From the NCBI GenBank assembly GCA_013399015.1, contig VWZX01008142.1, positions 186,001 through 250,000 on the forward strand: DNA of 64,000 bases, read 5' to 3'. This document shows, piece after piece, positions 38,701-50,575 of the stretch (positions are counted from its first letter, which is position 1; every line of letters starts with the position of its first letter). Below the pieces are notes generated by a model that was given only the letters and a program-made list of their open reading frames with translations, did not search any database and was not told the origin of the DNA. The position numbers and the translations under genes are program-made. This stretch comes from Galbula dea. Its lineage: Eukaryota; Chordata; Aves; Piciformes; Galbulidae.

Positions 38701-41700
38701 AATGGTAGTGTCACGTCCTTGTATGCATATCATTGTGTTGCAGCAAACATTTTGCTTTTTTTTTTGGTTAGGGAAGAAGTCAGTGTAGACTGTAAATTTG
38801 AAAATGCAATCAAGTACAGGGTGGAGAGCAAATAGCATGGTGATGTGTTTGGATGCTCATAATATCTTAAGCAAAAACTGATTTTAAAATTTAATTACTG
38901 TGCAATCTAGTATCACCTTGGTCAAATCTAGATTCACAGATTTTTTTGCACCTTTACATTGCTGTTGTCTTTACTTGCAAGTTAATTTAATCTTGTGCTG
39001 CACATGATATGTCACTATATTCCCATATGAATAGAAGATAAAAATGCTATTTTCCGTGTATCTGCTTAGCTTTTCTCTAGTGAAAATGTGTTAGGGTATT
39101 GTGTTGCTGCCACATAGTATAGCTGTGTTACATTTTTGACATTTGTTGAATTAATCCCTTGCATACTTCCTCAAGATAAAAATTTTATTTAGGTAAGTTA
39201 CTGACAAAATAAAATAAACATTTTAAAATTAATGTTCCTATACGTGTCTGTGTGTGTAGGTAGAAGACCAAGATGCTATAGGTGGAAGGCAGATTACCAA
39301 CTGGACATTGGAAGAAGACCAAGATGAAGATGCTATAGGTGGAAGGCAGGTTATTAATCGGACATTTCTTTCTCGTTCCCAAATTACTGCATTGTCTGAA
39401 CAAAATGAGGAAGGAGTTCAAAAGTAAGTGGCAATGATAACAATGCTAGAGCCAATATAATAATGAAATATAGACTACTTTTTAGATTTCTTTTGTGGTG
39501 GTTGTCATTAGTCTTTAATTGTTCAGTTAAATCATTGTTATTTAATATTATTAATGAAAGAGGAAGAAATGTTGTTGATCTCAGACCCATTTTGGTTTAC
39601 TGTATGTCCTATATCTCTTGATTTTTCTTTGACTCCTTTTTTTTCCACTGATATTTCACACTGATATGGTTTGAGTTTACAATAGTATAAATATGCTGTA
39701 AATGAAAAACTAAGACATAAATAAGAACAGGCCAATACTGAGCTTTTTTTATAAGTCTCACTTGGTAACTTTTTTGATAAAACATTTAAGATTCTGTACT
39801 GTAACATGAGTTATTGAAAAACCCAGAAAGGTTTTAAAAGTTGAGAAAGGGATGGAAAGCGTATGAAGGTATTAGTAGGTAGCCATTATGGTGCACTGGG
39901 GAAATAGGAGGCAGCCAAAGACTTCTGATGTAAGCCCATCTTGTCTTTCCTGTGGCAACGCTCTCCCTTGTTATTAGTGCTTAATAGCAGCTAAATTTAG
40001 GAGGCCAAGAGGTCAGCTGAGACTTTAGACTTATAATGTAAGGGTAGGATTTTTCAGAAGTGCTTGAATTCTTTAGGAGCGCTTGTATCGACTAGCAAAT
40101 TCCTCATGAACTGAAAGGTAAAGGGCTGGTCCACTGGGCCTGGTTTTGGGGGAAGGAAATAAAAAATCCAGCCCTGTCCCTCGGAATATATAAACAACTT
40201 AATAGAGATTAAAATATTATTCCTGGAATATATTCTGTTCCTCCTGTTTGTCCTTCTCCTGAGGGGGAAAATTTTTTTTCTGGGATTTTTTAAAAGAAAA
40301 CTGGTAAGAAAATTTGTTCCCATCAAATAATAATAATAATAATAAATATCATTTACTGCCTTCTTTTGCACAATAAACTTCCTTTTTTAGAGGAGACTAA
40401 AGCATACAACTCACTGGAGACTAAAATATGCTTAATGATGCAATTTATTGTGAAACTTTCTTATTAAGATTAGTAAGAAAAGCATAGGAAGATCATGTGT
40501 TTCTTCTTAGTCTCAGCTGATCACATTTGTTTTTATATATATAGCATGCAAATGAAGCATATATAGTGCACATGACTGAAAAGAGGCTAGTTACAGAGTA
40601 TTTTATGCATCCTAAGCAGTTTAGCAGCAGCATTGAAATTGTTTGCCACAGTCCAACGTATCTAAACAAAGAGCAGTTTGGTGGCCAAAACTAAGGCTAG
40701 AAAACCAGAATAGATCTGATTCACTGTGAGAATGTTGATGTCCTGCATTCCCACCTGTCTTGGAGTTTTATACTAATGTCCATTTCCATAGGACTTAAGC
40801 ATTTTCTGTAAAGGAAGACATAGCAGTCAGGGTATCTAGGAAATCTAAATCCCCTACTATTTCCCAGTTGTTTATAGATACTGTTGTATCTATAAATCCG
40901 TTTACAGAGCACTGAAAAGATGAGTCCTAGCATTGTTAGCAGCATCAGAGAAAATCTAAATCCCTGAGAAGCTCTGATTATGAAAACACAGAGTTGGCAG
41001 AAGCTTCAGAAAGAGAGGATATGGACTGTTTCAAAGCTTGGAAAGTTCAGCTGGCCACAGTCCACTTCTATTTCGGTACACAGTTAAGTGTTTTTAACCG
41101 ACTTGCATGTGTGCAGCCACAGAAATTCGTCATGCAGAACAAAGGAATACATGTTTTAAACAAAACCCATTGGATTATATGCTTTACTTTGTTGGCTATT
41201 GAGGCTTTAATTAAAAAACAGAAACTTGTCTTACATGACAGCATATCTGTACTGGTTGGTGAAATCTCTGAAGAACTAATGGTTGCCTATCAGTAGGTGT
41301 GAGATTAATGCCATTCCTAGGAAGGAATGAGGAGCTGGGAGGGAAGGGGGAGAATGCTTTTTTTATGGGGAACTAGAAACTGTGATCACAACTGGCACCT
41401 GTATCAGGTTCTGTTAAGAAGCAAAGAATTGCTCTAATGTAAAATTTAACTACTTGAGACATGGCTGAGGTTATACTGGAAGAACTGTAAACTGAAGTCC
41501 TAGCCCTGATCCCCTCTCGTCATGTGGAAAAATGCGCACAGTTATTATAAAAGACGTAACTAATTCTGTATTTGGATAGAGTAGACATAAATGTGTCAGC
41601 AACAGCATGGTCTCCTACAAGGGAGTTTATTTTTTCATTAATTTTTCAAGTTAAAGTAAGTGGAAAAATTTCCACAGTGTGCCAGTAAAATAAGATGAGG

Positions 41701-44700
41701 CTCTTCTTAAATGTCTTGACCATTCTAAAAGTGGAATTTAAGCTTCTAAATATTTTAGGGACTTTCAGTAATTTTATATTATATTATTTACATTTTCAAG
41801 TGTAAGTTTTTTTAGAGGCTACATGAAAAATAATCTTGGAAGGGAAGCAAGATCTTTTAGTACAGTAAAACTATCATAATCAGAGTGAAAGGAATGGTAG
41901 TAGAAAGTGTTCCATTTCATCCTGCAAACTCCTTCCTGAACAAATACTGATTTTTATCTGGGTTTTTCAGTATATTTCTCTTTGGGTTTTATAATGCTCT
42001 TATTCTTGTTACTTCACTAATCTTATCTTAACATTTAAATAGTTTCTGTTGAAACCTCTAAGTGCTTAGTTTTTTCAGTTGATATGTCCTGTGATCATAA
42101 ACGTTTATATCTAGAAATTGATGTATCTGAGTTCCAGGAAGATATATATAAAATATAATAATAATAAATATTGTAGATATAAATGCAAGCAGACTCAGTT
42201 AAACTTTGGAATCTGCAATTTATTTTTAAATTTCATTATTTTACCCTGGAATTTCTCCTAGAAAGCTGCAAGAATTTCTGAATTTTAAACAATTAAAGAC
42301 ATCTTTGAAAGAAGCTATTTTGCTAGATTATTACACTGCGGGATTTTGGTGGGCTAAGGGAATGAACTTCAGCCTTATACAGCTCTCAGGATTCATGGAT
42401 CTATTAAATTTCCTGTTGGAGAACCTCAGTGGTAAGTATAAATAAAATTTGTAAAATAAAATATCTGAAATGGAAGACAAGTATGTTTTCCAGTCATTTT
42501 AATGAAGTGATATTTAATTGCAAGTAATTATAAAATTATTTCTATTCCCCTTGAACATTGGCATGTTATATTGGCATGTTATTGGCACCTGAAAATAATT
42601 CTTACTGGCAGACATTAAACTTTCATTACAGAGAACTGTAGACTTTGTAGCAGAATACCCCTTGTTCATTCTTTGTACAGTATGTGGTACAAAAGAGTCA
42701 GGTCCTGAAGAGTCCTCATCTTTGCTATGGAAAAATAAATAATAAAACCAGTAGAGTGCAAGCAAGGAACTCCTAAATTCCAATTCCAGCAGTCTCAATG
42801 ACTGACTCTCTGTAGCCATGGGCACATTTCTCTGCTGTTTGAGATATTCAGTACATCCTGTAGCATTACAGCAGTTGATTTACGTTTATTTTATCCTTGG
42901 AGGTCAACTCTGAGGCGGCTTCTATATGGCAAATGCTGCACTTCTGTCACAAAATATATCAGTTAACTAGGGACTGGTATGGGAAGTAAACTGGCATCAC
43001 TGCCAAAGATGAAAAATGACAATGAAAGGACTGTAGCTTCTGTGGCAATGAGGATATTTGCAACAAAGCATGTAGCTTGGGTCTAGTGGGAACAAAATAG
43101 CCAAAAAAAAATGGTTGCAGCATCCTCTAAACCCCATTTTTCAGAGATCACAATGCTTACTTAACGTTTACTTTGAAAGCGATTATGTTGAGGAAAGTCC
43201 ATCCCAGAGGAAGACCAAAAGGACTCAGCAGTTCCATTCAAAGAGAAGATGAATGTTTAAAATCAGCTCCTAATAGTTATTTTGTTCTTTCATTGTAATT
43301 TAATTCAAGGGCCTTTCTGACTTGGAATTTTGACAGAACATGTACGTGCTTTATGATCATTGGAATTCCAGTTGTCCTTCCTGTCTCCAATGAGAAAGTA
43401 TCTTAACATATGCAAACTGTATTAATATAACAATGGAGAAGAATGGAAACATGTCAGAAATCAGTTTTATGAGAGTGTATATAGTGCATGTGTACTAGGC
43501 AGGCTGGTAGCACAACAGATTATTAAAGGTGACTGATGTTTTTCAGGGATGTAATCTTAGTTGCAGAAAGCTTTGCCAGACTTTAACTCTTTAAGCTGAA
43601 ATTTTCCATGGTAGTGTCTGCCTCTGATTAATTTATGTATAAAATTACAGTTAAAACAGTTCAGTGGGCTTGGAGACAGAGGCTGTGGGAACAAAGGTGT
43701 TATTTTGTACCCTTTTATTTGCTATCAACATTAATGGTCCTATGATTTGAAGTAAAGACATAAGGTTTGGCAAGCAGGTATTGTGAATTTGTTTTTTGCT
43801 GTCCTGTGAAAATCCATTTGGTTTTGGCTAAGATACATGTTTTCTGGGGAAAGAAAATGCAGTTTGTTAATGCTTACAGGAGACTTCTTATACTTTCTTC
43901 ACAGCTAAGTACCCTGAATAATCCATCTTACAAAGTGTGCCATAGCCCAGGGGTGAGGTGAATTTCCTTGTAATTACTGTTCTCAGCTGGTTCAAAATAT
44001 TTCAACTAAGAGTGAAATTCTAATGTCTTCTGTATTAATGACCATTTGCTTTCCCTTCACTACACTGGACCCAAATGGCCTTGAGAATTAGGCTGATTTG
44101 ACCATAATAGCAAGACTAGTGTGAAGCAGGAAGAATGGAATTAGAGAAGGGGGGTAGTGGAAATTCATTTATGGCTGGTAAAGGAGAAAGGAAACCTGAG
44201 GTTTGGACACTGGAGGCTGTGGTTGATTTGGAGCAGAGTTAATTACTTACATAATTTGATTCCTCTTCTGCACATTGAGGGATACAATTTTCTATAGATT
44301 GAGTGTTCCTTAGCTCACAGAAATATGGTGAGAGCTTTCCTGAACGGGGTGGTTGGGGCTAAAAAATCAGATGTGCAGAGGGAAGAGAAAAGTTGGACTA
44401 GCTGGCAATAGACCTTAGCCTGGGTGTTGTGACTTCTCATTTTGTTATGTGGCTTCACTTCCCTACTAACGGTGATATTTCTGGCTCTGTTACCCTTTCT
44501 TATTTCCCATGGCTTGTATTTCTTTCCCACTCTCTGTATTTCTTTCTTGTTTCTCCCATTATGGTTATTTATATTGTTCTGTCTCTGTTACTGAAAACTA
44601 AGGTGAAATTTTCAGGGGTTTGGTTGCTGTACTACTAAAGGGCAAAACTATAAAGACCAGAATCTTGTACGATTTTTAATTTGATTTCTCTACAAAGAAC

Positions 44701-47700
44701 CAGGGAGCAGAGCAGGAGGGAATTAGGACAATAAGGAAAATAAATCTATTTCACCAATGGTGGATTTTTTCCATTTTCTACTCTAGATATTTTAGACTTG
44801 AAAAGAACAAGTAAATTGTGCTTGAGACTGCTTTAAAATTCCACCATGGTTCTAGTGGTGGCATGCGCTGTACACCAATCAGAAGAATAAATCCTCTAGT
44901 TTTAGAAGTTCAGCAAACACTGACATATTTCAGATTTCCCTCTTTGTCAAGACAGTTAACAAAGTATTTAAATTCCAGTTCAAAGTTGTTTTGGCATTTG
45001 GTTTTGATTTCCAAGATAAAAATGTAAAGTAATTATTTTAGGGGGGTGCAAAAATGTCTCCAAGTTAGATGATATATGCAGAGTCTTATACATATTCATG
45101 TTTAATCAAATATGACTGTAAGCACTTTAAAAAAAGGCTACCCTTTTTAATGTCTGTTCCTGTATTAATGGTTTATGTTGCAAGGGGCATGGTTGGAAGA
45201 ACAATCTTTTACAAGAGTGTTTGACTGCTGTTGGTTTTCAAGTTTCTACATGGCTCATATCTTCTTAAACTTCAAGAAGTCTTATAATTCAAATGAGCCA
45301 AACCCCCTCACCACACCCTATCATGTTTGTAATTAGTTTTGTTCTTTGGGATTACTTTGCAGACCAACATATGACCTTAGGAGAAAATTTAAAAGAACTT
45401 GGAAGAGCAATGGCTGGAATTGGAGAAACTGATTCAGAAAGAAGAGGTGACTTGAATTTCTTCAGCATTGAGGAAGCAAAAGCAATTATTGATTACTTAA
45501 CTTTCAGGTATTGATTTCTAGAGAGTCTGTTATTTCTTGAGTAATTTAACGTGGTGGGAAATTGGCTGGTAAAATAAGTTAAAATTATTTACTTGGATAT
45601 GTTCATAGTGTGCCAATGTATTGCACTTACCAAACTTCAGAAAGTTAAAATGAAGAGAGAATATGCAAGTAGCAGTAAAGATCTGGCAGCAAATGTCAAA
45701 GCCCAGGAAATAAATTTAGAATGGAAGTTTATCAAAATGTAAGATTATGCTGAAAAGCTTCATTCTGCATTTGGTTTTGGGTTAGAAAAGGAAAAGGGAG
45801 AGTGGTGTATAAAGAATATTCTTCGTTTGCTCTTAAAACATTATACTTTTAGATTCCAGCTGAACAAAATCCTGTCTTGCCTATAAGTATTTGTCTGGCC
45901 TTGACAGCTGTAATAGACTTCTTAAGTAGTTTAAAGATATGTACTTTACAGAATTAAGGCTATGGTCATACATGAGTCATTAAAATGTTGCATTTCAAAG
46001 TTAGGAAAAGTTCAATATCTACATGAAAAGGTTTTGTGAGAGATATCAGCATTTAAACAGAGACAGAAAGAGATAAAACCAGTAGTAATTCAGTTATTTA
46101 TCTGAGTAAAAAATTAAGGGTCTGATAGCAGCCAATCATACCTCTCCATGTCCAAAATCTTAACTACATAGGAACATATACAGAAATGTCATAGCTAAGA
46201 CCATGGCAATACTCATATAACACTGTTTCCAGTACACGATGGACAGAATGTTTCTCAAGCTATTGTAGCAACCATGAATGTCAGGGGCAAGGAGATGGGG
46301 ATTGGAACAGGTACTCTTGTAATGTATGCTTCTACACTGTACTAGATCTCTAGCCTTTCAGCCCGTTTTCTGACCTGAATAGTGGCTGGAAGGACAGATT
46401 TTGTGGCAAATGGGCATAAAAAGTGAGTAAGGTCATGACTGATCCATGTATGGAATTGGTAGGAATTTTCTAACTGTTCTTTTACCACAAAGAGGTGTTA
46501 CAAGAATGGTTTTCCTGGATGCAAAAAAAGTATTTCCTCTTGAAAATGGGCAAAATTAAATTACTAGGATGGCTGATAGCTGTCCAGTTTAGGGTAGTCG
46601 AATTCAGACTGGGGATATAAACCCATCACAAGCAATTTCTTTTACTGTTGGGCTCTAAAATTTGTCTCTTTCTCCTGCTCTCTGATTTTTTTTTCTTTTT
46701 TTTTTCATGGAAAATGTAAAAACCTTCAGGTTTTTCCCATATGAAATGAGAACATCTCTTTAAATCTCAAATTTCTGTAGCCGAAGCAAGCCAATGTCCT
46801 GCCAAATGCCAGCCCTAAACTGAAAGGAAACTTGGCATTTCAGATTTCTCTCTCAACTTTTTACTTCTCCCTTCCTGTCTGTGCCTTTTGTATATTTATT
46901 TGGAACAAATGTTCTTTCCAAATAGCATGTCTGTAGCTCTTGTGTAAATTATCCATTGTGAGAAGGATCTTGCCCATGAAGTAATTCCTTCACAGTTGCA
47001 AGAATTACAGCCAAGAGATTAGGTGCTCCCATCCTACCAGCACCAAAGTATTTGCTGGCTGGGAATACAATCAAGCCACAGAACTTTTGCATCAGAATGG
47101 TATGTTGGCCATCAAATATGTGATTGTATGTTCTAACTGCTCAATTTATTACAAGTATGTGCTATTGTAAGGTCATGGATATACAGACGTACACTGAAAT
47201 GTGTCATATGTGTCTAGTTTATACAATCCATAGTTTCAGTTGTTTGAATATTTTTTCTAAATAAGAGCTGAATCAGCACAATTATATGGGTACATTTTGA
47301 ACTTTATGACTCAGAAGTAGGTAGACTGAGTTTTATTGCAATTCAGATTAATGTATTGCTTCAACATTTTTTCTTGTTCTTCACTTTTTTGTTTAATTTC
47401 AAATGATAGGCCTATAACTTTTTTTTTCTGCTGAAGATAGTATGACATGTTTTAGTTCAGATCACATTTTTACAGATGAGCTATAAACCCATGGGATTTT
47501 TAATGGAAATGGGGGCAAATGCTTAACCACATTGGCACAAACTGTGCAGCAACTGTAATGACACCTTCAGGTTTGGTGGAAGATGACAGTTATCATCTTT
47601 TTATCTTGTCTCCTTGGGCAAACACACATCAACATAGCTCTTGACATTTTCTTTCAGGAAGCAGTACAGCTAGGGAAATATGTCATTGTTAATCACCTTC

Positions 47701-50575
47701 AGATTCTCATATGACATCATAAAAGGGTCTATTCTTAAGCCTTACCTGAGTAAAATTATTTCTGTGTAATTGCTAGAAATGTTGATATGCAATTTTTTAA
47801 TTGTTCATAACAGATACAAACAAAAAAGCCCTCATCTTATATAGTGCCTGATAGAGGAAAAAATATTACACTGTTGTTTAAAAATAAATACTGCTGTGTA
47901 ATTTGTGATTTGATTTGAAAAGTATTAAATGAAGGAATTCTTTCCCTGATACTGGATTAAGGGTGCCTGGTTGACCAGAGTTCTGTTTTAAAATAAATAA
48001 AATTCAGAAATGTCAAAAGTAATAACTTATATTTTAGGGAATATTATAAACTGTCTGTACCTGTAACATAGTCCATAAAGAATATTATAACACATTTAGA
48101 GGGGAAAGGGAAGAACTTATTTTCAGGTGCTGTAAATCTGGCTTCCTTCCAAGGCACTGGAATAAATAAAAGAGAAGATTTTCAGATGTTATGTTCTGCT
48201 GGTGCAGTTTCAAATATGTATATATCTTATTTCTGGTATGTTTGTCATGTTCATGTGGTTTTTTTTTTCTTTTTCAAAGAATCCCTGCTAGAATTTTACC
48301 ACATAATAAGTGTGTATGTGAGAGGACATGTATATTTTTATAAATTGATGTGAGTCATTTCCAGGTTAAGTCCTGAAGTCTGCTTAAACATAATTCCTGT
48401 ATCTCCACTGAAACATGACAGGAATTCTGTGGTGAAGTGCTGCAGTTAAAATGCACTGCAAATGAAATGGCAAATAGGGTAACAACTAATTGCCTATGTA
48501 CCTTGGGTTTGGGGGCAGGGAACCAGTAGTTTATGGTAGCCAAATTTCTTACTCAGGTTAGTAAACAAATTTGTTTTTTAACTAATGGTAATTGAATGAC
48601 TGAATTAAATGTAACTGTAGAATAAAACTTTTATATGGCACTTAGAGCCAAATGTTCAATGAGGCTGCCATAATACTTCTCACCAGATTAGGAAGCACAT
48701 CTGTACGTATGTGCAAAACCGTCTGTGCCCATTTGGGTAAAAATGTATTTGAAAGTTTCACAGATGTATGTGACTAACTGCTGGAAGATGTACTGTTGTC
48801 TTGTGAGAGAGGCAGGCCATGCCACTATTTTATTCTCCTAATTCTGAGCTGCTTTCATGGGCTGGAAGAACCACTGCTGTATATAAGTTGGCACTTCAGC
48901 ACTGCTGAAACTAGAGCAAATATCTCTGGTCGGCAGTGTTTCATGGAACCTCTGGTACTGTGGCAGTAGCCTGTGGCAGCGTTGTAAGCACCAGAGATGA
49001 TTCAGAGGAGGACAGTCAGCTAAAATAGTGCATTTCAAGCATCAGCTCCCATGGCTGGTTTCCTGGTTACCTCCCAGAGCCAGGACTGCATTTCAGACAC
49101 CTGTGTCCCACCGCAGCAGACCCTCACTTTGCATGCAGCTGGCTGGTGGAGTCCTTCTGCTGGCCAAGCCGGGATGCCAGGTAGGACAAAAGCCTCAGTG
49201 CCATGGGGCAGCCAGCCAGAGTAGCACCTGCAAGGACTGGCTCTGGGGGAGCCATGGAGAGCACCACGTGTCAAAGAGCAGCCTCTGCTGGGTTCTGTGG
49301 CCAGGCACTGGTATAGTCAACAAGCTTTCATAGCACTAGCGTGATATCATTCAGCTAGTAGCAGTGTTTTTATCATTAGCTAGATAACTGCATGTATTGG
49401 GTGTCATAGTTACTTTCACAGACCCATAGAAAAATTGAGGTTGGAAAGGATTTCTGGAGACCATTTAGTCCAAAGCTTTCCTCACAGCAGGCCTCAGTAT
49501 TTCAGAGGTGGCCTTGCAAGTGCCAAGCAAAGAGACACTGCTGTCCCAGTTGATGGTTCTCTAAACAAAAGAACCTGTGTCCTGTCCTTAGCCAGAAAGT
49601 GCATGAACCAGTTACAGATGTTCCCTGCAAGTACTGCTGTATCTTTCATGGGTACATCAGGCAGGAGTGTGATGAACTCTTGGAGTCATTCTTCAGTCTG
49701 AACTTGCTATGAAATAGCAGAGCTGTGTTTCAAATCATATGTCAAGATGACATGACAGAAACCAGAAGTTCTGTATCGTGATTTTAAGAGAACAAGTAAT
49801 TGTAACAGATGGACTGTGACAAACCAAACCTTGGATTAAACAAATGCCATATCATTGATCATTAGGAAAGGGAATAGGGAGAGTTATTTAAAACATGTGA
49901 AAAGGAAAACCATATATGTTTTAAGGAAGATAAATATTTTAGGCCATTGAGAAAGTCTACTTAAAGTTACTTTTGTTGTAATACCAAAACCTCTAGTGTG
50001 TCAGTCTAGATTTTAGTTTTGCTTTGAGGAAATATGCTGATTTTGCAACATGACCTTGGGAGAATAAACACTTCCATTCTTTGTTGTTTTGGTGTTCCAA
50101 GATCAAACTTGCTCCCTGGACTGGCAGCCCATGCCAGAATCTGAAAGCTGATTTGGCTGTTTCCTTCTTGTCCACTGTTGCTGGTATTAAAGGCATAAGT
50201 ATCCTGGTGATAAATGTTTAAGGAATTATTTTTTTCAGAGTAGGACTTGTCTTCTCAGGGTTCAATTTCATAAAGGACAATGTGGTTGTATTTTTAAGTA
50301 TCATACTGTGTTTCCTCTGGCCATCTGATAGTAAATCCTGTAAATATTCTTCATATTGCACCTGAAATTAAATAACCATTTCTTTTTAAACTTTAGTGTA
50401 TCACCATGCTGGAGACTACCTCCTAGTTTAACAAAATTTTTAGTATTGTTACCTTTTCATAGATTTACAGCTCTAATGGTACTGTATTTTCTTGTTTTCC
50501 AGCTTATTTAAACACTATAAACTATATGAATATCTCTTCCATGGTTCTGGAGAAGAACTTGTGATAAGTAATGAG
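32718..50575 (+). CDS. CABCOCO1: CABCOCO1 orthologue, 5' five coding exons (partial)
   Basis: Five exons (32718-32735, 39260-39423, 42262-42431, 45363-45507, 50503-50575) join to 570 nt, or 190 codons, without a stop. All have GT-AG borders and compatible phases. The product is soluble, with no signal peptide or membrane segment. In order it shows an acidic duplicated N-terminal stretch (residues 8-42), an alpha-helical aromatic block with LLDYYTAGFWWAKGMNFSLI (about 79-98), a segment with HMTLGENLKELGRAMAGIG (about 120-138) and SIEEAKAIIDYL, then LFKHYKLYEYLF. I recognise these blocks as CABCOCO1 (C10orf107), a ciliary and sperm-flagellar protein reported as calcium-binding with coiled coil. 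The exact function is poorly known. The C-terminal part, including the expected coiled coil, is not in the window. No canonical EF-hand loop is visible; a degenerate one around DSERRGDLNFFSIEEA is inference. Confidence 0.85.
33276..33287. repeat. Poly(T) tract
   Basis: An uninterrupted run of T in intron 1, followed by a pyrimidine-rich region. No associated element is recognised. Confidence 0.6.
36861..36874. repeat. Poly(A) tract
   Basis: An uninterrupted run of A in intron 1 preceded by GGGGG. No retroposon body is recognised upstream. Confidence 0.6.
37191..37235. repeat. ATT/TATA low-complexity tract
   Basis: Irregular repeats of ATTATATT and ATTATT type, likely length-polymorphic. No coding content. 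Confidence 0.55.
38125..38325 (-). mobile_element. CR1 LINE fragment, minus strand
   Basis: On the plus strand this shows the complement of the CR1 3' region: GGCTGGAAGGGGCCTCTGG, CAACTGCCTGCTCAGAGC, then GAAATCCTGCAAGGATGGAG followed by a stretch matching TTCTGAGTAGCC-TGTTTGA. These correspond to the CR1 3' portion around the CAAGGATGGAGA and GGGCAACCTGTTCCAGTG blocks. It is diverged and truncated, with no coding capacity. It lies inside intron 1, antisense to the host gene. Confidence 0.85.
38341..38376 (+). mobile_element. CR1 3' end remnant, plus strand
   Basis: TAGGTCCCTTCCAACTGAAA followed by TATTCTATGGCTCT matches the extreme 3' end of CR1 in the opposite orientation to the neighbouring fragment. 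The pair looks like two insertions or an inverted rearrangement rather than one copy. Confidence 0.65.
39260..39423 (+). CDS. CABCOCO1: CABCOCO1 exon 2 with internal tandem duplication
   Basis: 164 nt, phase 0 start after TGTGTGTAG, phase 2 end at AA|GTAAGT. It encodes residues 7-60 and two bases of codon 61. The peptide is acidic at first: a unit beginning EDQDAIGGRQ is repeated as EDQDEDAIGGRQ, then come FLSRSQITALSEQNEEGVQ. The acceptor is TG-rich rather than T-rich, which is unusual but usable. This is the least conserved part of the protein as I know it, so its membership rests on open frame, phase match and good borders. Confidence 0.75.
39263..39367 (+). repeat. In-frame tandem duplication, two units in exon 2
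   Basis: Copy 1 is 39263-39313 (51 bp, 17 codons). Copy 2 begins at 39314 and runs to about 39367. The shared starts GAAGACCAAGAT and GCTATAGGTGGAAGGCAG are identical between copies. Copy 2 has an extra GAAGAT, and the last 18 aligned bases differ at about 6 positions. Both copies keep the frame, giving EDQDAIGGRQITNWT and EDQDEDAIGGRQVINRT. Confidence 0.9.
39424..42261 (+). other. CABCOCO1: CABCOCO1 intron 2
   Basis: About 2.8 kb, AT-rich, with a strong donor GTAAGT and an acceptor TTTCTCCTAG. It contains a short TAA repeat at 40326-40347 and another ATA-type patch near 42150. A 100-codon frame at 40994-41296 is unrecognised and probably chance. Confidence 0.8.
40326..40347. repeat. (TAA)n microsatellite
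   Basis: About seven TAA units in a row in intron 2. Likely polymorphic in length. Confidence 0.8.
42262..42431 (+). CDS. CABCOCO1: CABCOCO1 exon 3 (aromatic helical block)
   Basis: 170 nt, entered in phase 2 and leaving in phase 1, with donor G|GTAAGT. It encodes codons 62-117 plus shared bases of 61 and 118. The peptide runs from KLQEFLNFKQLKTSL through LLDYYTAGFWWAK to LSGFMDLLNFLLENLS. The dense aromatic and leucine content with regular spacing suggests packed amphipathic helices. This block is the strongest reason for the CABCOCO1 assignment. Confidence 0.9.
42432..45362 (+). other. CABCOCO1: CABCOCO1 intron 3
   Basis: About 2.9 kb with donor GTAAGT and acceptor TTTGCAG. A 13-bp direct repeat (ATTGGCATGTTAT twice) lies at 42557-42582. 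No interspersed repeat or gene is recognised inside it. Confidence 0.8.
42557..42582. repeat. 13-bp perfect tandem direct repeat
   Basis: ATTGGCATGTTAT occurs twice back to back, followed by a partial third start (TGGCA). Probably slippage. Confidence 0.8.
45363..45507 (+). CDS. CABCOCO1: CABCOCO1 exon 4
   Basis: 145 nt, entered in phase 1 and leaving in phase 2 (TTTCAG|GTATTG). It encodes codons 119-165 plus shared bases of 118 and 166. The peptide contains HMTLGENLKELGRAMAGIG, then a charged linker ETDSERRGD, then LNFFSIEEAKAIIDYL. The last segment is predicted helix. The linker plus helix loosely resembles an EF-hand half but lacks the canonical loop, so calcium binding here is inference from the family's name. 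Confidence 0.9.
45508..50502 (+). other. CABCOCO1: CABCOCO1 intron 4
   Basis: About 5.0 kb. It holds a CR1 fragment at 49415-49560 and, just before it (49030-49330), a GC-richer patch with a 101-codon frame I do not recognise. The rest is AT-rich unique sequence without gene signals. The acceptor is TTGTTTTCCAG, a good pyrimidine tract. Confidence 0.8.
49415..49560 (-). mobile_element. CR1 LINE fragment, minus strand
   Basis: The left part (CCCATAGAAAAATTGAGGTT, GGAAAGGATTTCTGGAGACC, TTTAGTCCAA) is the complement of the CR1 3' end. The right part (GAGGTGGCCTTGCAAGTGCC) matches a more internal CR1 3' region block. The sequence in between is missing, so this copy is internally deleted and diverged. 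It is antisense to the host gene. Confidence 0.75.
50503..50575 (+). CDS. CABCOCO1: CABCOCO1 exon 5, last exon seen
   Basis: 73 nt, entered in phase 2 after TTTTCCAG and leaving in phase 0 at GAG|GTAAGT. It completes codon 166 and encodes 167-190, with LFKHYKLYEYLFHGSGEELV. The aromatic LFKHYKLYEYLF helix agrees with the family as I recall it. The strong donor means the transcript continues, and the following exon is not identified within the window. Confidence 0.9.

Larger units (their letters stand above)
32736..39259 (+). other. CABCOCO1: CABCOCO1 intron 1
   Basis: About 6.5 kb. The first 300 bp are part of the CpG island and could hold further promoter elements. The rest is AT-rich, with a poly(T) at 33276-33287, a poly(A) at 36861-36874, an AT-rich patch near 37.2 kb and a composite CR1 at 38125-38376. 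Reading frames here, such as 36561-36890 on the minus strand, are not recognisable genes. Confidence 0.75.

Noticed and set aside
40994..41296. 100-codon + strand frame in intron 2
   Set aside because: No homology recognised, and no acceptor/donor pair in a phase that fits between exons 2 and 3, which already join perfectly.
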